This document shows positions 8,317-16,394 of a stretch of 64,000 bases of DNA, piece after piece. The notes below the pieces were generated by a model. That model was not told where the DNA came from. It ran no database searches and was given only the letters and a program-made list of their open reading frames with translations. Location: the NCBI GenBank assembly GCA_965197825.1, contig CBDANW010000002.1:1736001-1800000 (forward strand). Reading direction: 5' to 3'. This DNA is from CBDANW01 sp965197825. GTDB lineage: Bacteria; Acidobacteriota; Vicinamibacteria; Marinacidobacterales; DATDRI01. Both the position numbers and the translations under genes were made by a program. Position 1 is the stretch's first letter; each line of letters starts with the position of its first letter.

Positions 8317-8463
8317 CGACAGGAGACCCGACACGTTGTATTCACCAGGCAAAGGCCATGGTGCACCGCATGGCCTGGAAACGCTTGCACTGCCGGGAGC
8401 TCATCTCCTAAGATTCACCCATAACAGAAAAAGCCCCAGGAGTGTTCACTCGATGAACAGGTT

Positions 8464-8493
8464 TTGACACGGATATGTATTTCATGATAGATA
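8464..8493 (+). promoter_or_regulatory. Candidate promoter for the toxin-antitoxin island
   Basis: TTGACA at 8464-8469 and TAGATA at 8488-8493, with an 18-base spacer, in an AT-rich stretch unlike the GC-rich surroundings. It would give a ~220-base leader through the hairpin array to the Panacea gene at 8729. Confidence 0.45.
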
Positions 8494-8548
8494 CTCCATC
8501 AAATACTTAAGTTGCCATTTTACAATAACTTAAAGGGGTGAATTAGTG

Positions 8549-8720
8549 TCCCCTTCGGGGATGGTGGAAACCCCTCGCCTTTAGGCGAAGAAAAGATTGT
8601 CGAAGTCCCCGAAGGGGACGAGACTCCCCCGACTGAAGTCGGGGGGTTGAGAATGAAGCGGGCGCATGAAGTCGACTTCCAGTCGACGCGCCCGCGCAAT
8701 CCACCGGCTTAAGCCGGTGG
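8549..8720. repeat. Array of six closely spaced hairpins
   Basis: Six palindromes follow each other: 8549-8561 (TCCCC/GGGGA), 8576-8587 (CGCC/GGCG), 8605-8619 (GTCCCC/GGGGAC), 8625-8646 (CCCCCGACT/AGTCGGGGG), 8658-8695 (outer GCGGGCGC/GCGCCCGC, inner GTCGACT/AGTCGAC) and 8701-8720 (a perfect 20-base palindrome around CTTAAG). The last one contains GGTGG, the only Shine-Dalgarno-like sequence before the ATG at 8729. Stems differ in sequence, so this is not a CRISPR or simple repeat. Hairpins of this style also occur at the ends of IS200/IS605 elements. Confidence 0.65.
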
Positions 8721-8728
8721 TTGATTTA

Positions 8729-9199
8729 ATGAGCGAATCTGAATATCTGGGTAGACCAGTAAACTCATTGGTCATTGCAAATCAAATTCTGTGGTTACGC
8801 CATGAAATAGACACGACGCCAATGCACGTGCTCAAACTAGTTTATATATGCCATGGCTGGATGCTTGGTATGCATGGATCTCCACTTATAACGGAGCCTG
8901 TTGAAGCGTGGACATATGGGCCTGTTGTTCCTACCGTATATCACCAGTATAAAAAATACGGGGGCGGCACTATTCTCGAAGAAACAAAAGCGACCAATCG
9001 CCATAAAGATTTGAACGCCACGATGAATGACTTGGTTCAAACCGTTGAATCAGTGTATCGTACCTGCACAGCTTATCAGCTCTCCGCGTTAACACACCAG
9101 CCGAACACTCCGTGGGATATTACACGTCGAAAAACAGGCATCGGGTCTGCAATTCCAAATAATCTAATCAAAAAGCATTATGAAGACATGCTTGACTAA
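8729..9199 (+). CDS. Panacea-domain (DUF4065/SocA-like) protein, candidate antitoxin
   Basis: 156 aa from ATG 8729. The Panacea/DUF4065 pattern is clear: 'ANQILWLRHE', then 'LKLVYICHGWMLGMHGSPLI', then 'PVEAWTYGPVVPTVYHQYKK' with G. In known PanAT systems this domain neutralises unrelated toxins encoded next to it; other members (SocA) are proteolytic adaptors. The gene is immediately followed, with no gap, by a small basic membrane protein gene, which is the expected arrangement of a toxin partner. Base composition is AT-rich compared with all neighbours, so the pair was probably acquired. The start at 8729 is preferred over the upstream ATG at 8666, which lies inside the hairpin array. Confidence 0.85.
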   Translation: MSESEYLGRPVNSLVIANQILWLRHEIDTTPMHVLKLVYICHGWMLGMHGSPLITEPVEAWTYGPVVPTVYHQYKKYGGGTILEETKATNRHKDLNATMNDLVQTVESVYRTCTAYQLSALTHQPNTPWDITRRKTGIGSAIPNNLIKKHYEDMLD

Positions 9200-9445
9200 A
9201 TGAGTCGCGCCGACAAGATTAGACAAGCTCTTGATGCAGCTTTAGCAAAGATACCGCCCGAGCAAACTTCGACAACAGAACAAATTGCGCTTATTCTTAA
9301 TGAAGTAATTTCACGAGAATTAAAAAAGCGAAAGAAAAAGTGGTGGAATAAGTTTTGGGCATGGATACGAAATACTGGTTCTGTAACCGGTTTGATACTT
9401 GGGGGTTCGTTATTCTTGCGGAGAAAGCTTGTAACTGTTCTCTAA
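9200..9445 (+). CDS. Small basic single-TM protein, candidate PanT-like toxin
   Basis: 81 aa; its ATG directly follows the TAA of the Panacea gene, so the two are translationally coupled. Residues 1-40 are a charged helix-prone part; residues ~42-57 ('KKRKKKWWNKFWAWIR') are strongly cationic and Trp-rich; a hydrophobic segment ('GSVTGLILGGSLFLRR') runs from ~59 to 75. A cationic amphipathic patch before a membrane segment is a plausible membrane-acting toxin. No homology is recognised; the toxin role rests on the neighbour and architecture only. Composition is AT-rich like the Panacea gene. Confidence 0.6.
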   Translation: MSRADKIRQALDAALAKIPPEQTSTTEQIALILNEVISRELKKRKKKWWNKFWAWIRNTGSVTGLILGGSLFLRRKLVTVL

Positions 9446-9592
9446 ATCACCAAACAAAGTTCCGTATCTCGCCCTAGTTAGAGCCGTCGCGGTAGGTCGG
9501 TTTCGGCACCTTCGGAGCTGATTCGCTCCGCTGGCCGTCGCTTCGCTCTCCGTCTCGAATTGGGACACAGGCCGAAAACACGCTGCGCTCGC

Positions 9593-10690
9593 CTACGTCG
9601 CATGGCGTCGTGACGCCGGGGCAGCCCTGGTCAAAGTTTGTAAATCCTCAGGCTGATCAAACGCTACGGAGACACGCCGGAGGGCCAGCGGCGTTACAGC
9701 CTCGATGCGAATGGGCGTTTGGGGGGAATCGGGATAGACACCTTCCCAAGCTGCCAGCTCGTCGGCGTAAGCGGTAGGGTGCCACTGCGACTCCACCGGT
9801 TCGAACTCGCCGAGGTCGAGCCCCGCTTCGGCGAACATGACGCTCCAATCGGTGTCCGGGGGCTGGGCCGGCGGGTAGGCGAGCTGGGGCGCCGTGGCGT
9901 TGAAGGCGCGCAGTCGTCCCTGCGGATCCAGCCTTAACCCCACCATGCCGGGGCCCAGGGGTGGCGGGTCGAGCTCCGAGGAAAAAACGCTGGTCAGGCG
10001 ATGAGGTACCAGATAGGTCGGGCTTTGACGGTACCAGAAGCGAATCAAACTGAGCTCACCGTCTGCAATGGGATCCCAGCGACGAGGCGAGGCGAGGCGG
10101 ACCTTGCCTCGTCCGTCGATCATGACGTTGGCTGGCTTCAGATCACGATGCAACACTCCCTTTTCGTGAGCGGCAGCCAGTCCCGCGCAGAGCTCGCGTG
10201 CCATCTCGACGGCTTTGTCGCCGGGAAGACGCCGGATACGGCGGAGAAGGGAGCCTAGATCCTCCCCATCGATGTACTCCATCGAAAGAAAGTGCAGGCC
10301 GTCGGCCTGTCCGATGTCATAGACGCGGCAGACGTTGGGGTGCGCTACCTGGCGTGCGATGCGCACCTCGCGTCGGAAACGCTCCAGGCGGGTCGAGTCG
10401 GACTGAAGATCGGCGGGGAGAAACTTGAGGGCGACCGCCTGACTCAACTCGAGGTCGTGCGCGCGATAGACGTCACCCATCCCGCCCTTTCCGACCTGAA
10501 GGACGATACGGTAGCGCCCGGCTAGCGTGTCACCGGGAGTGAACGCGGTGCGCTCCCCGATTCCAAGGGACGCGGGACTCGGCTGGGCCTTGGTCGCCGT
10601 GGGGGAGAGCTCTTCGAGCGGCGCACCGCAGGAAGGGCAGGGACTGCTCTCTTGCGATACTTCTTTGGTGCAGGATGGACAGACCGGCAT
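9593..10690 (-). pseudogene. Ser/Thr protein kinase with internal deletion of the activation half
   Basis: 365 codons. An N-terminal zinc ribbon (C-x2-C at residues 4-7 and 18-21) precedes a Pkn2-type kinase N-lobe with 'VGKGGMGDVYRA', the VAIK-type 'AVALKFL' and the catalytic loop 'VLHRDLKPANVMIDG' near 180-194. Directly after 'GKVRL' the sequence jumps to 'ASPRRWDPIADGEL' and then to a 'FWYRQSPTYLVP' segment of the C-terminal domain usual in acidobacterial kinases. The DFG metal site, activation segment, APE motif and most of the C-lobe are missing, yet the frame stays open. It cannot be an active kinase as it stands. Three other kinase genes in the window are also broken. Confidence 0.8.
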
Positions 10691-10789
10691 GTGCGATCAG
10701 GATGGTAGTTGGACCGGCCGCTCCGAAGCAAGTTGCGAAGCTCGGACGAACTTTGCGAACTCCGGGCCAGGAAGAAACGTAGGCCCGAC

Positions 10790-11242
10790 TTACTCGGTTG
10801 TCGTCGTCTTCGTCTGGAGCTCGGCCCTGGGTGCGCCTGGGAGATCGCCCCCAGAGGAATCCGCGTCGGAGATGAAGACAGCCTTGAACTCGGGACGGTT
10901 CAGAATTGTTTGAAGCTCACTGCGTTGGTCTTCCTCCATGTTGGCGAACTTTACACCATGAAGGAAGCGAACACTTGGGTTTGCGTTGGAGCCTTCGGCT
11001 TTGCGACTCCACGCGATCCTGGCTTCCGTGACGAAAGGTTCGGCTTCGCGATCGAAGCTGATTCGGAGCAGGATCTTTGAGCCCGCCGCATAAGCGACGC
11101 CGGAATCGAAGCTGGCACCCCCCTCCGAGAGGTTGGTGATCAGTCCGAAAGTCTGTCCATGCTCGCCGTCGTGAATGGATACAGGGATCGAGTTCTGCGG
11201 CACCAGCCGGGGGAACTGACGATTCGCTAGGTATTTGCTCAT
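10790..11242 (-). CDS. PilZ domain protein (probable c-di-GMP effector)
   Basis: 150 aa. The PilZ ligand motifs are present: R-x3-R as 'RQFPR' at residues ~8-12 and (D/N)-x-S-x2-G as 'NLSEGG' near 38-43. The remainder is the six-strand barrel ('ILLRISFD', 'TEARIAW') and a helical end; the last ~20 residues are Thr-rich and likely disordered. It is a stand-alone PilZ protein, so its output partner is unknown. It starts ATG 11242 next to the sequence GAGGAG (AGAGAGGAGAGGATG), a strong ribosome binding site. Confidence 0.88.
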   Translation of the reverse strand: MSKYLANRQFPRLVPQNSIPVSIHDGEHGQTFGLITNLSEGGASFDSGVAYAAGSKILLRISFDREAEPFVTEARIAWSRKAEGSNANPSVRFLHGVKFANMEEDQRSELQTILNRPEFKAVFISDADSSGGDLPGAPRAELQTKTTTTE

Positions 11243-11420
11243 CCTCTCCTCTCTCTAGGCCATTACCTATGGCAACTATCGCGCCAGATGTGGCTCGCGT
11301 CGCCGAAAGCCAGAACATTCTTCTAGAGAGGCAGTTAGGCTGACAGGGCTTCCTTGGCAAGGTGGACTTGCGCGGGGAAAATCCCACGTCATAGGGGGAA
11401 AACCCAAACGCTGCTGGGAC

Positions 11421-12716
11421 TCAGTCGTGGGCGTCGTCGCCCGGCTCGGCCGAAGCATCCGCGTCGCCGGGCTGGCTGCCCGTGCTTTCTGGGCGCTCGA
11501 CCTGCGGTGGGCTGTAGGTATCCGCACCGGGATCGTAAACGATGGCGCCCCCGTTTTGGAAGACGACGGCCCTCGGCGGACGGCCGGATCCCATGCCGAC
11601 GTCACCCCGGTACAAGCGGCCGCCGAACCGCGTCGTGACCACTCCGGTCCGGGTGGAAGTGTGGCCGACCATGACGGCGCGGGCGTCCAAGAGCTCGAGT
11701 ACCCGCTCGAATCGCGCCAGCTCTTCCGCCTCGGTCTTCACCGAGTTGCCGCGGTACCAAAGAGGACCGTCAGCCTGATATGGAATCGTCTGGGTCTGCT
11801 CGAGAAACGTGCGGGCGGCGGTTACGAGTTCCTCTGGAAGTGGTTGGCGCTCCGCGTCCCATTCTTCGACCTTGGCTTCGTTTTGGACCACGTATAGCGC
11901 CGCACCCGCCAGATTGCCGTAGGTCGGCACGCCCGCGACGACGGGAGCGAGGACCTCGAAGGAATCAAATACTAAACGGATACTTTCATGAAACTGTCGA
12001 TTGATCTCATCGAGGCCGAGGGCTGCCACCTCGGGGGTCAGGCCACCGTGGAGAAAAACGATCCCGTTGACCTTGACGACGATCGGTTGCTTGGCGAGCC
12101 AAGAGCCGTATTTTCCCTCACTCCCAAAAGCTCGTTGGTGGGCGAAATAGCCCGGTGGGAACCGCTCATTGAAAGCGGCCTTCATCTGTTTGTCAGGAAT
12201 ACTCTCCGCATATTGCTCGAACGCTTCCCATGCTGCTTCACGCTCTTTGGATCCTTCATCCTTGGCGAAGTCTGCATAGCTCTCCGCCGACACGAAGCGG
12301 AAGTCTCGAACAAGATTCATGAGGTCGTGGTTTCCCACCAGCGTGTGTACTCGGCCGCCTTGCTTCTCGGACTCCTTCTGCAGCCGCTGCAGAAAATCCA
12401 AGATTCCCCGATCGTCGGGCCCGCGGTCCACCAGGTCTCCGCAGAGCACGACGTGATTGGATCCGCCGGACCACCTCAGCTTGGAGTCTATGATGCCGGT
12501 ACCTCGAAGGATGGCAGTCAGCTTGTCCACGTGTCCGTGCACGTCCCCCATCGCAACGATGCGAGGGACCCCGTCCCATTCCCACTTCGAAATCTGCTCC
12601 GCTCTGGCTTCCCCGACAGGAAAGACCGGCAAGAGGAGAAAGGGGACAAAGCTGAGAAAAAGGGCGATGGGAGCGGACATCCACCGAGGAAGAGTCCGGG
12701 AAGTGTGGGGGCGCAT
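11421..12716 (-). CDS. Secreted PPP-family (Shewanella-like, calcineurin-type) phosphatase
   Basis: Metallophosphatase of ~431 aa. A signal peptide or membrane anchor ('IALFLSFVPFLLLPVF') precedes the catalytic domain with the PPP motifs G-D-V-H-G, G-D-L-V-D-R-G, G-N-H-D, 'VFLHGG' and 'VMVGHTSTRTG', which bind two metals. These match the bacterial-like SLP phosphatases rather than classic PP1/PP2A. The C-terminal ~40 residues are acidic and disordered. The frame begins at a TTG at 12788; ATG 12716 and ATG 12680 are both possible and no ribosome binding site settles it. It probably acts outside the cytosol. No substrate can be inferred from the neighbours. Confidence 0.85.
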   Translation of the reverse strand: MRPHTSRTLPRWMSAPIALFLSFVPFLLLPVFPVGEARAEQISKWEWDGVPRIVAMGDVHGHVDKLTAILRGTGIIDSKLRWSGGSNHVVLCGDLVDRGPDDRGILDFLQRLQKESEKQGGRVHTLVGNHDLMNLVRDFRFVSAESYADFAKDEGSKEREAAWEAFEQYAESIPDKQMKAAFNERFPPGYFAHQRAFGSEGKYGSWLAKQPIVVKVNGIVFLHGGLTPEVAALGLDEINRQFHESIRLVFDSFEVLAPVVAGVPTYGNLAGAALYVVQNEAKVEEWDAERQPLPEELVTAARTFLEQTQTIPYQADGPLWYRGNSVKTEAEELARFERVLELLDARAVMVGHTSTRTGVVTTRFGGRLYRGDVGMGSGRPPRAVVFQNGGAIVYDPGADTYSPPQVERPESTGSQPGDADASAEPGDDAHD

Positions 12717-12809
12717 TGTAGTGAGGGTGATGTTAGCCAAGCTCGCTCGGCGAAAGCAACCGCGTTGACGAGCGGCGGGGAAGGACAAGGGTCGGACCCT
12801 GAGGTGGGT

Positions 12810-13229
12810 CTAGACCTTGAGAATCTGCTTCAGCGACTCACCGAGGATCGCGAATCCCACGCCGAACTCGATGGCGAAGACCGCAATCCAGATCACAAAC
12901 GCCTGCATCCACTCCGAGCCGAACACCGCCTTGTAGACCAGAATCGGCACCATGGCGAAGGCGAACGCAACAGTGAAGATGGGGCTCATGCCCGGGGCGA
13001 GCCCGAGGAAGACCAGCGATGACCAGCCGGCCATGTTCTTGAAGATAGTGGCCAGAAACGCTTTGCCGAAGGTCGCATCGTGTACGTTGGCGGCCTTAGC
13101 GACGAACTTGGTCACGATGACGCTGAACACGAACGTCACTATGACGACGAGGATCATCGATTGAATGATCGAGCTGGGCTTGGGCTGTTCCGCGGCTTGG
13201 GCAAGAGCCAAAAGCGTTGTGCTGAGCAT
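12810..13229 (-). CDS. Small four-helix membrane protein of unknown function
   Basis: 139 aa from ATG 13229, with AAAGGAG eight bases upstream. Four hydrophobic segments are visible at residues ~21-45, 66-80, 83-100 and 108-128. The N-terminal 'LLALAQAAEQPKPS' could be a signal sequence or first turn. The chain has few charges in the membrane and 'KNMAGWSSLVFLGLAPG' between helices. I do not recognise the family. Confidence 0.7.
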   Translation of the reverse strand: MLSTTLLALAQAAEQPKPSSIIQSMILVVIVTFVFSVIVTKFVAKAANVHDATFGKAFLATIFKNMAGWSSLVFLGLAPGMSPIFTVAFAFAMVPILVYKAVFGSEWMQAFVIWIAVFAIEFGVGFAILGESLKQILKV

Positions 13230-13343
13230 GGGACACTCCTTTCCCTTGGGAACGGACGCTACAGACTTGCGTACATAGTGCCTGAATCGCCCTTGGCGAA
13301 CGTCCCGTGATGCTCTTCTTCGTTGTAGGGAAATGAATGGAAC

Positions 13344-13506
13344 CGGCGTCTGACCACGCCTATTCGTGAGAGAACCTGATATGACGCCAGAAGCGACGCC
13401 AAAACAGCGTCTAGCGTGACTAATTAACCATCAGTATACCGCCGTTGAAGAATGGCGTCTACCGGCGTCTGACGAGTTTGATGAGCAGACGCCGTATGTT
13501 GACGCC
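13344..13506. repeat. Dispersed intergenic repeat, copy 2 (three units)
   Basis: The ~290-base gap between two minus-strand genes is largely filled by three related units at about 13344-13388, 13407-13450 and 13463-13506. The clearest begins GGCGTCTGACGAGTTTGATG and ends TGTTGACGCC. Unit ends are complementary (GGCGTC...GACGCC), so each can fold. Same family as 59488-59625. Confidence 0.6.
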
Positions 13507-13521
13507 TGATTCGGATCGGGC

Positions 13522-14775
13522 CTAACTCCCCGAATCGTTCGGCAGGTCGCAGAACTCTTTGAGATCTTCGAAGATGTCGGTGACGCCCTCCTTGAAAACG
13601 TCACCTACTAGCAGATCGATAAGGCGCTCGCGGTGCTCGGGGTGTTCCTGCACGAATCGGGCGAAGCTGAATCCGGGGGTGTAGAACGCATAGACCAGCT
13701 TCCGCAGCGCATCGATACCCGCCCCGAGCGTAGGAGCGAAAGTGCCGAGCATCTCTTGTGAGTAGTCGCTACGCCGCAAAGACCGGCCGATACTATCGGC
13801 TGCCATCTCGCCGGACTTCAACGCCAGGAAGACGCCCGACGAATAGATAGGATCGATGAAACCAAAAGCGTCGCCAACTAGGACCCACCCATCCCCCGCG
13901 CATCGAGTTGCCCGATAGGAGTAATCGGTGACCGCTTGGGCGGGGAGGAGCCGCCGAGCCTTCTCCAGTCTGCGAGCCATGGCCGGGCAGGCACGGATCT
14001 CTCTATCGAGGACCGCGTCCATGGAATCCCCATTGGTAAAAAGCTCGTCCGGCGACCCGACCACGCCGACGCTAGCCCGGTTCTCGGAAAGCGGAATGTA
14101 CCAGAACCACCCACGGTTTCCGGCGGTGTGAATAATCAGGGTGGCTCCCTCGTCGATGCCGTCGTCCCGCAGGCCGTTCTCGTAGTGAGAGAAGACCGAG
14201 GCCTTTACCAGGCGCGCGTCCTTCTTTCTGAGGCCGAGCTTCCTCGATACGAGTGAATTGAGGCCGGTGGCGTCTACCAAGACGTGGGAGCGGATCGCGA
14301 CGTCCGAGCCGCCTGTAGTCGAGGCTTCTACTCCCACGACCTGGTCTCCCTCGAACAGGATTTCCTTGGTGGTCACCCCCAATCGCACGTCGGCGCCCTT
14401 CTCGACCGCATTATCCAGCAACATCTGATCGAACCAGGAGCGCTCGACCTGCCATGTATAGGAGCTCTTGTCGGATTTTCGGTCGAAGAAATAGAAGGGT
14501 TTGGATGCTTTGCCCGACTCGGAGATGAACTGGACGCTGGCCTTGACCGGCGAGCGACTGGCTCCCAGCTTGTCGAGCACGCCCAGCTTCTGAAGCGTCC
14601 AGTACGTCTCTGGCATCAGCGACTCGCCGATGTGGAAGCGAGGAAACTTCTCTCGTTCAAGGATAAGAACTTGGTGACCCTCTGCAGCGAGGAGGGCCGA
14701 TACCGTGGCGCCGGCGGGACCTCCGCCCAACACCACGACTGCGCTTTGAGAGGGGAAGTCTGGTCGGTCCATCAA
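13522..14775 (-). CDS. Flavin-dependent halogenase-like / geranylgeranyl-reductase-fold monooxygenase
   Basis: 417 aa FAD protein of the PHBH fold. FAD motif G-G-G-P-A-G at residues 17-22; 'FPRFHIGESLMP' follows as in FADH2-dependent halogenases; a Lys in 'SPVKASVQF' lies where the halogenase catalytic Lys is expected; 'GWFWYIPL' provides the W-x-W-x-I-P signature; and 'GDAFGFIDPIYSSGV' is the ribityl-binding GD motif. These together favour a CmlS/PltA-like halogenase over a plain oxidoreductase. The last bases overlap the stop of the upstream radical SAM gene (ATGA), so they form an operon. No biosynthetic (NRPS/PKS) gene is adjacent, so the substrate is unknown. Confidence 0.7.
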   Translation of the reverse strand: MMDRPDFPSQSAVVVLGGGPAGATVSALLAAEGHQVLILEREKFPRFHIGESLMPETYWTLQKLGVLDKLGASRSPVKASVQFISESGKASKPFYFFDRKSDKSSYTWQVERSWFDQMLLDNAVEKGADVRLGVTTKEILFEGDQVVGVEASTTGGSDVAIRSHVLVDATGLNSLVSRKLGLRKKDARLVKASVFSHYENGLRDDGIDEGATLIIHTAGNRGWFWYIPLSENRASVGVVGSPDELFTNGDSMDAVLDREIRACPAMARRLEKARRLLPAQAVTDYSYRATRCAGDGWVLVGDAFGFIDPIYSSGVFLALKSGEMAADSIGRSLRRSDYSQEMLGTFAPTLGAGIDALRKLVYAFYTPGFSFARFVQEHPEHRERLIDLLVGDVFKEGVTDIFEDLKEFCDLPNDSGS

Positions 14776-16139
14776 GTGTAGCGGGCATCCCGGTGCTCGG
14801 GGAGGAAAAAGCTCGGCAAGAGGGTATCGACCCTCAGCAGGGCGTTGCGGCTGAGCACGACCCGATCCCCTTGCCAGTCAAGGTATCCCTTGTCCTTGAG
14901 GTTCTCGAACACCGGCTGGAACTCTTTCATGACGTCACGCTGAAATTTCTCGCGGAAGTATTCGAGATCGAGGCTTCCCAGTTTCATCTGCAAGATCAGC
15001 TCTCGAATCAGTCGTTCCGTATCCCCGACGGGCAGCGCCCTCTTGAGCGGCAGGTCGCCCTTCTCGACGGTTGCAACGTAGTCCTCGATCCGATCCAGGT
15101 TCTGGAAGTGGACTCCGCCGAGGAAGGAAAAGGATGACACTCCCGCGCCCACCATGTCGGCGCCATGCCATAGGCTGTCGCGGTAGCTGAACGTTCCGGG
15201 CTTCCCGCCCTTCACGGCGGTGTAGCCGCTCGAGACTCGGTAGCCCGCCCGCTCCAGCTCGGAAAAAGCCTCTCCCACCCAGGCGCGTTTCTGCTCCCAG
15301 CTCGCCACGGGTACCGGTTGTCCTTCGACCATGATTTCTCGGGAGTAGACCGTGTTGTAGGGAAGCTCCATCTGGTAGATGGTCACGCTGTCCGGGGAAA
15401 AATCGATTGTTTTGCGGACACAGGCGGTCCAATTCTCTTGCGTCTCGCCGACCATACCGGCGATGAGGTCGATATTGACGTTAGGGAAGCCAACTTCCCG
15501 GATCCATTCGTGCGCTTCGTAGATCTCGGCGCTTTCGTGGGCGCGCCCGTTCTCTCTGAGAATGGCGTCGCCGAAATTCTCGATGCCCAGACTCAAACGA
15601 GTAACTCCAATTTCTTTGAGTGCCTGAACCTTGCTCTGGCTCAGGGTTCCGGGCTCGCACTCGAACGTGACTTCTTCCGCGCCGTCCCAATCCACGGACC
15701 CGCGGAGCTTTTCGACGAAAGTGACAAGCTGGCTCGGGCTCAGGAAAGACGGCGTTCCACCGCCGAAGTAGACGAATCGCAGTTGGCGCTCCGAGAACGC
15801 GGGGTACCGGCTGTAAAGTGCGACCTCGTCGGCGAGCGCGGACACGTAGGCTTCCACGTCGCGAGCGTTTTTTTCGGTGTAGACCCTAAAGTAGCAGAAC
15901 TTGCAGCGCTTCCGACAAAAGGGAATGTGAAGATAGAGCCCAAGAGGCACATCGGGATGTGGAGAGCGTCCTAGCACCTCTTCTACGGCAGAGAGATGCT
16001 CGTCGGACCAGAAGGAGAAGGGGGGGTAGTTCGCGATGAAGTAACTTCCGACTTCGGTCTCTTCTTTCTTACCGGGTTTACTGGATGGATCCAGGGATGA
16101 TCCTGCAGACGTCTCTGCCGCGTCTCGTTTGGAGACCAT
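14772..16139 (-). CDS. HemN/HemW-like radical SAM enzyme
   Basis: 455 aa. Catalytic core of coproporphyrinogen-oxidase-like type: 'GLYLHIPFCRKRCKFCYF' carries C-x3-C-x2-C at residues ~75-82, followed by 'VYFGGGTPSFLS' and 'RLSLGIENFGDAIL'. The fourth nearby Cys of true HemN is replaced by Phe/Tyr, and a C-terminal HemN_C-type domain is present. It is therefore not clearly a haem enzyme; relatives transfer methyl or haem groups or build cyclopropanes. Its stop overlaps the start of the halogenase-like gene by four bases, so both proteins likely work in one pathway. The N-terminal 30 residues are low-complexity. Confidence 0.75.
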   Translation of the reverse strand: MVSKRDAAETSAGSSLDPSSKPGKKEETEVGSYFIANYPPFSFWSDEHLSAVEEVLGRSPHPDVPLGLYLHIPFCRKRCKFCYFRVYTEKNARDVEAYVSALADEVALYSRYPAFSERQLRFVYFGGGTPSFLSPSQLVTFVEKLRGSVDWDGAEEVTFECEPGTLSQSKVQALKEIGVTRLSLGIENFGDAILRENGRAHESAEIYEAHEWIREVGFPNVNIDLIAGMVGETQENWTACVRKTIDFSPDSVTIYQMELPYNTVYSREIMVEGQPVPVASWEQKRAWVGEAFSELERAGYRVSSGYTAVKGGKPGTFSYRDSLWHGADMVGAGVSSFSFLGGVHFQNLDRIEDYVATVEKGDLPLKRALPVGDTERLIRELILQMKLGSLDLEYFREKFQRDVMKEFQPVFENLKDKGYLDWQGDRVVLSRNALLRVDTLLPSFFLPEHRDARYT

Positions 16140-16342
16140 TCCGATCGTGTCCTTTACCTGAGGCGACGACTGTCATCTCGCACCCCGAACCGGAGAGGGG
16201 CAAGCTCCTTGTCCCCTTCCCGAACCAGTTCATCAATTCTACCACTCCAGGACGGTGACCATTGTAAGACATTGTTCCCAAGCCACCTACGTCAAGAGCG
16301 CGTGGAATGGGCTTGTGGACTGGATCCAAGCCTACAGAGGGC

Positions 16343-16392
16343 GCCCGGGACCGGCGTCTGACCGAACCAGGCTGTCACACGCCGGCGTCAAT
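16343..16392. repeat. Dispersed intergenic repeat, copy 3
   Basis: A single unit running from GGCGTCTGACCGAACC to GCCGGCGTCAATGC. The IS256-family element begins three bases to its right, so the repeat was the landing site or lost part of itself to the insertion. Confidence 0.5.
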
Positions 16393-16394
16393 GC

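Noticed and set aside
7950..8390. Minus-strand ORF of 146 codons
   Set aside because: It is antisense to the small Lys/Arg-rich gene at 8089-8316, whose two halves match a known pattern; the minus frame has no protein-like features.
8549..8720. CRISPR array
   Set aside because: Stems differ in sequence, there are no equal-length spacers and no cas gene.
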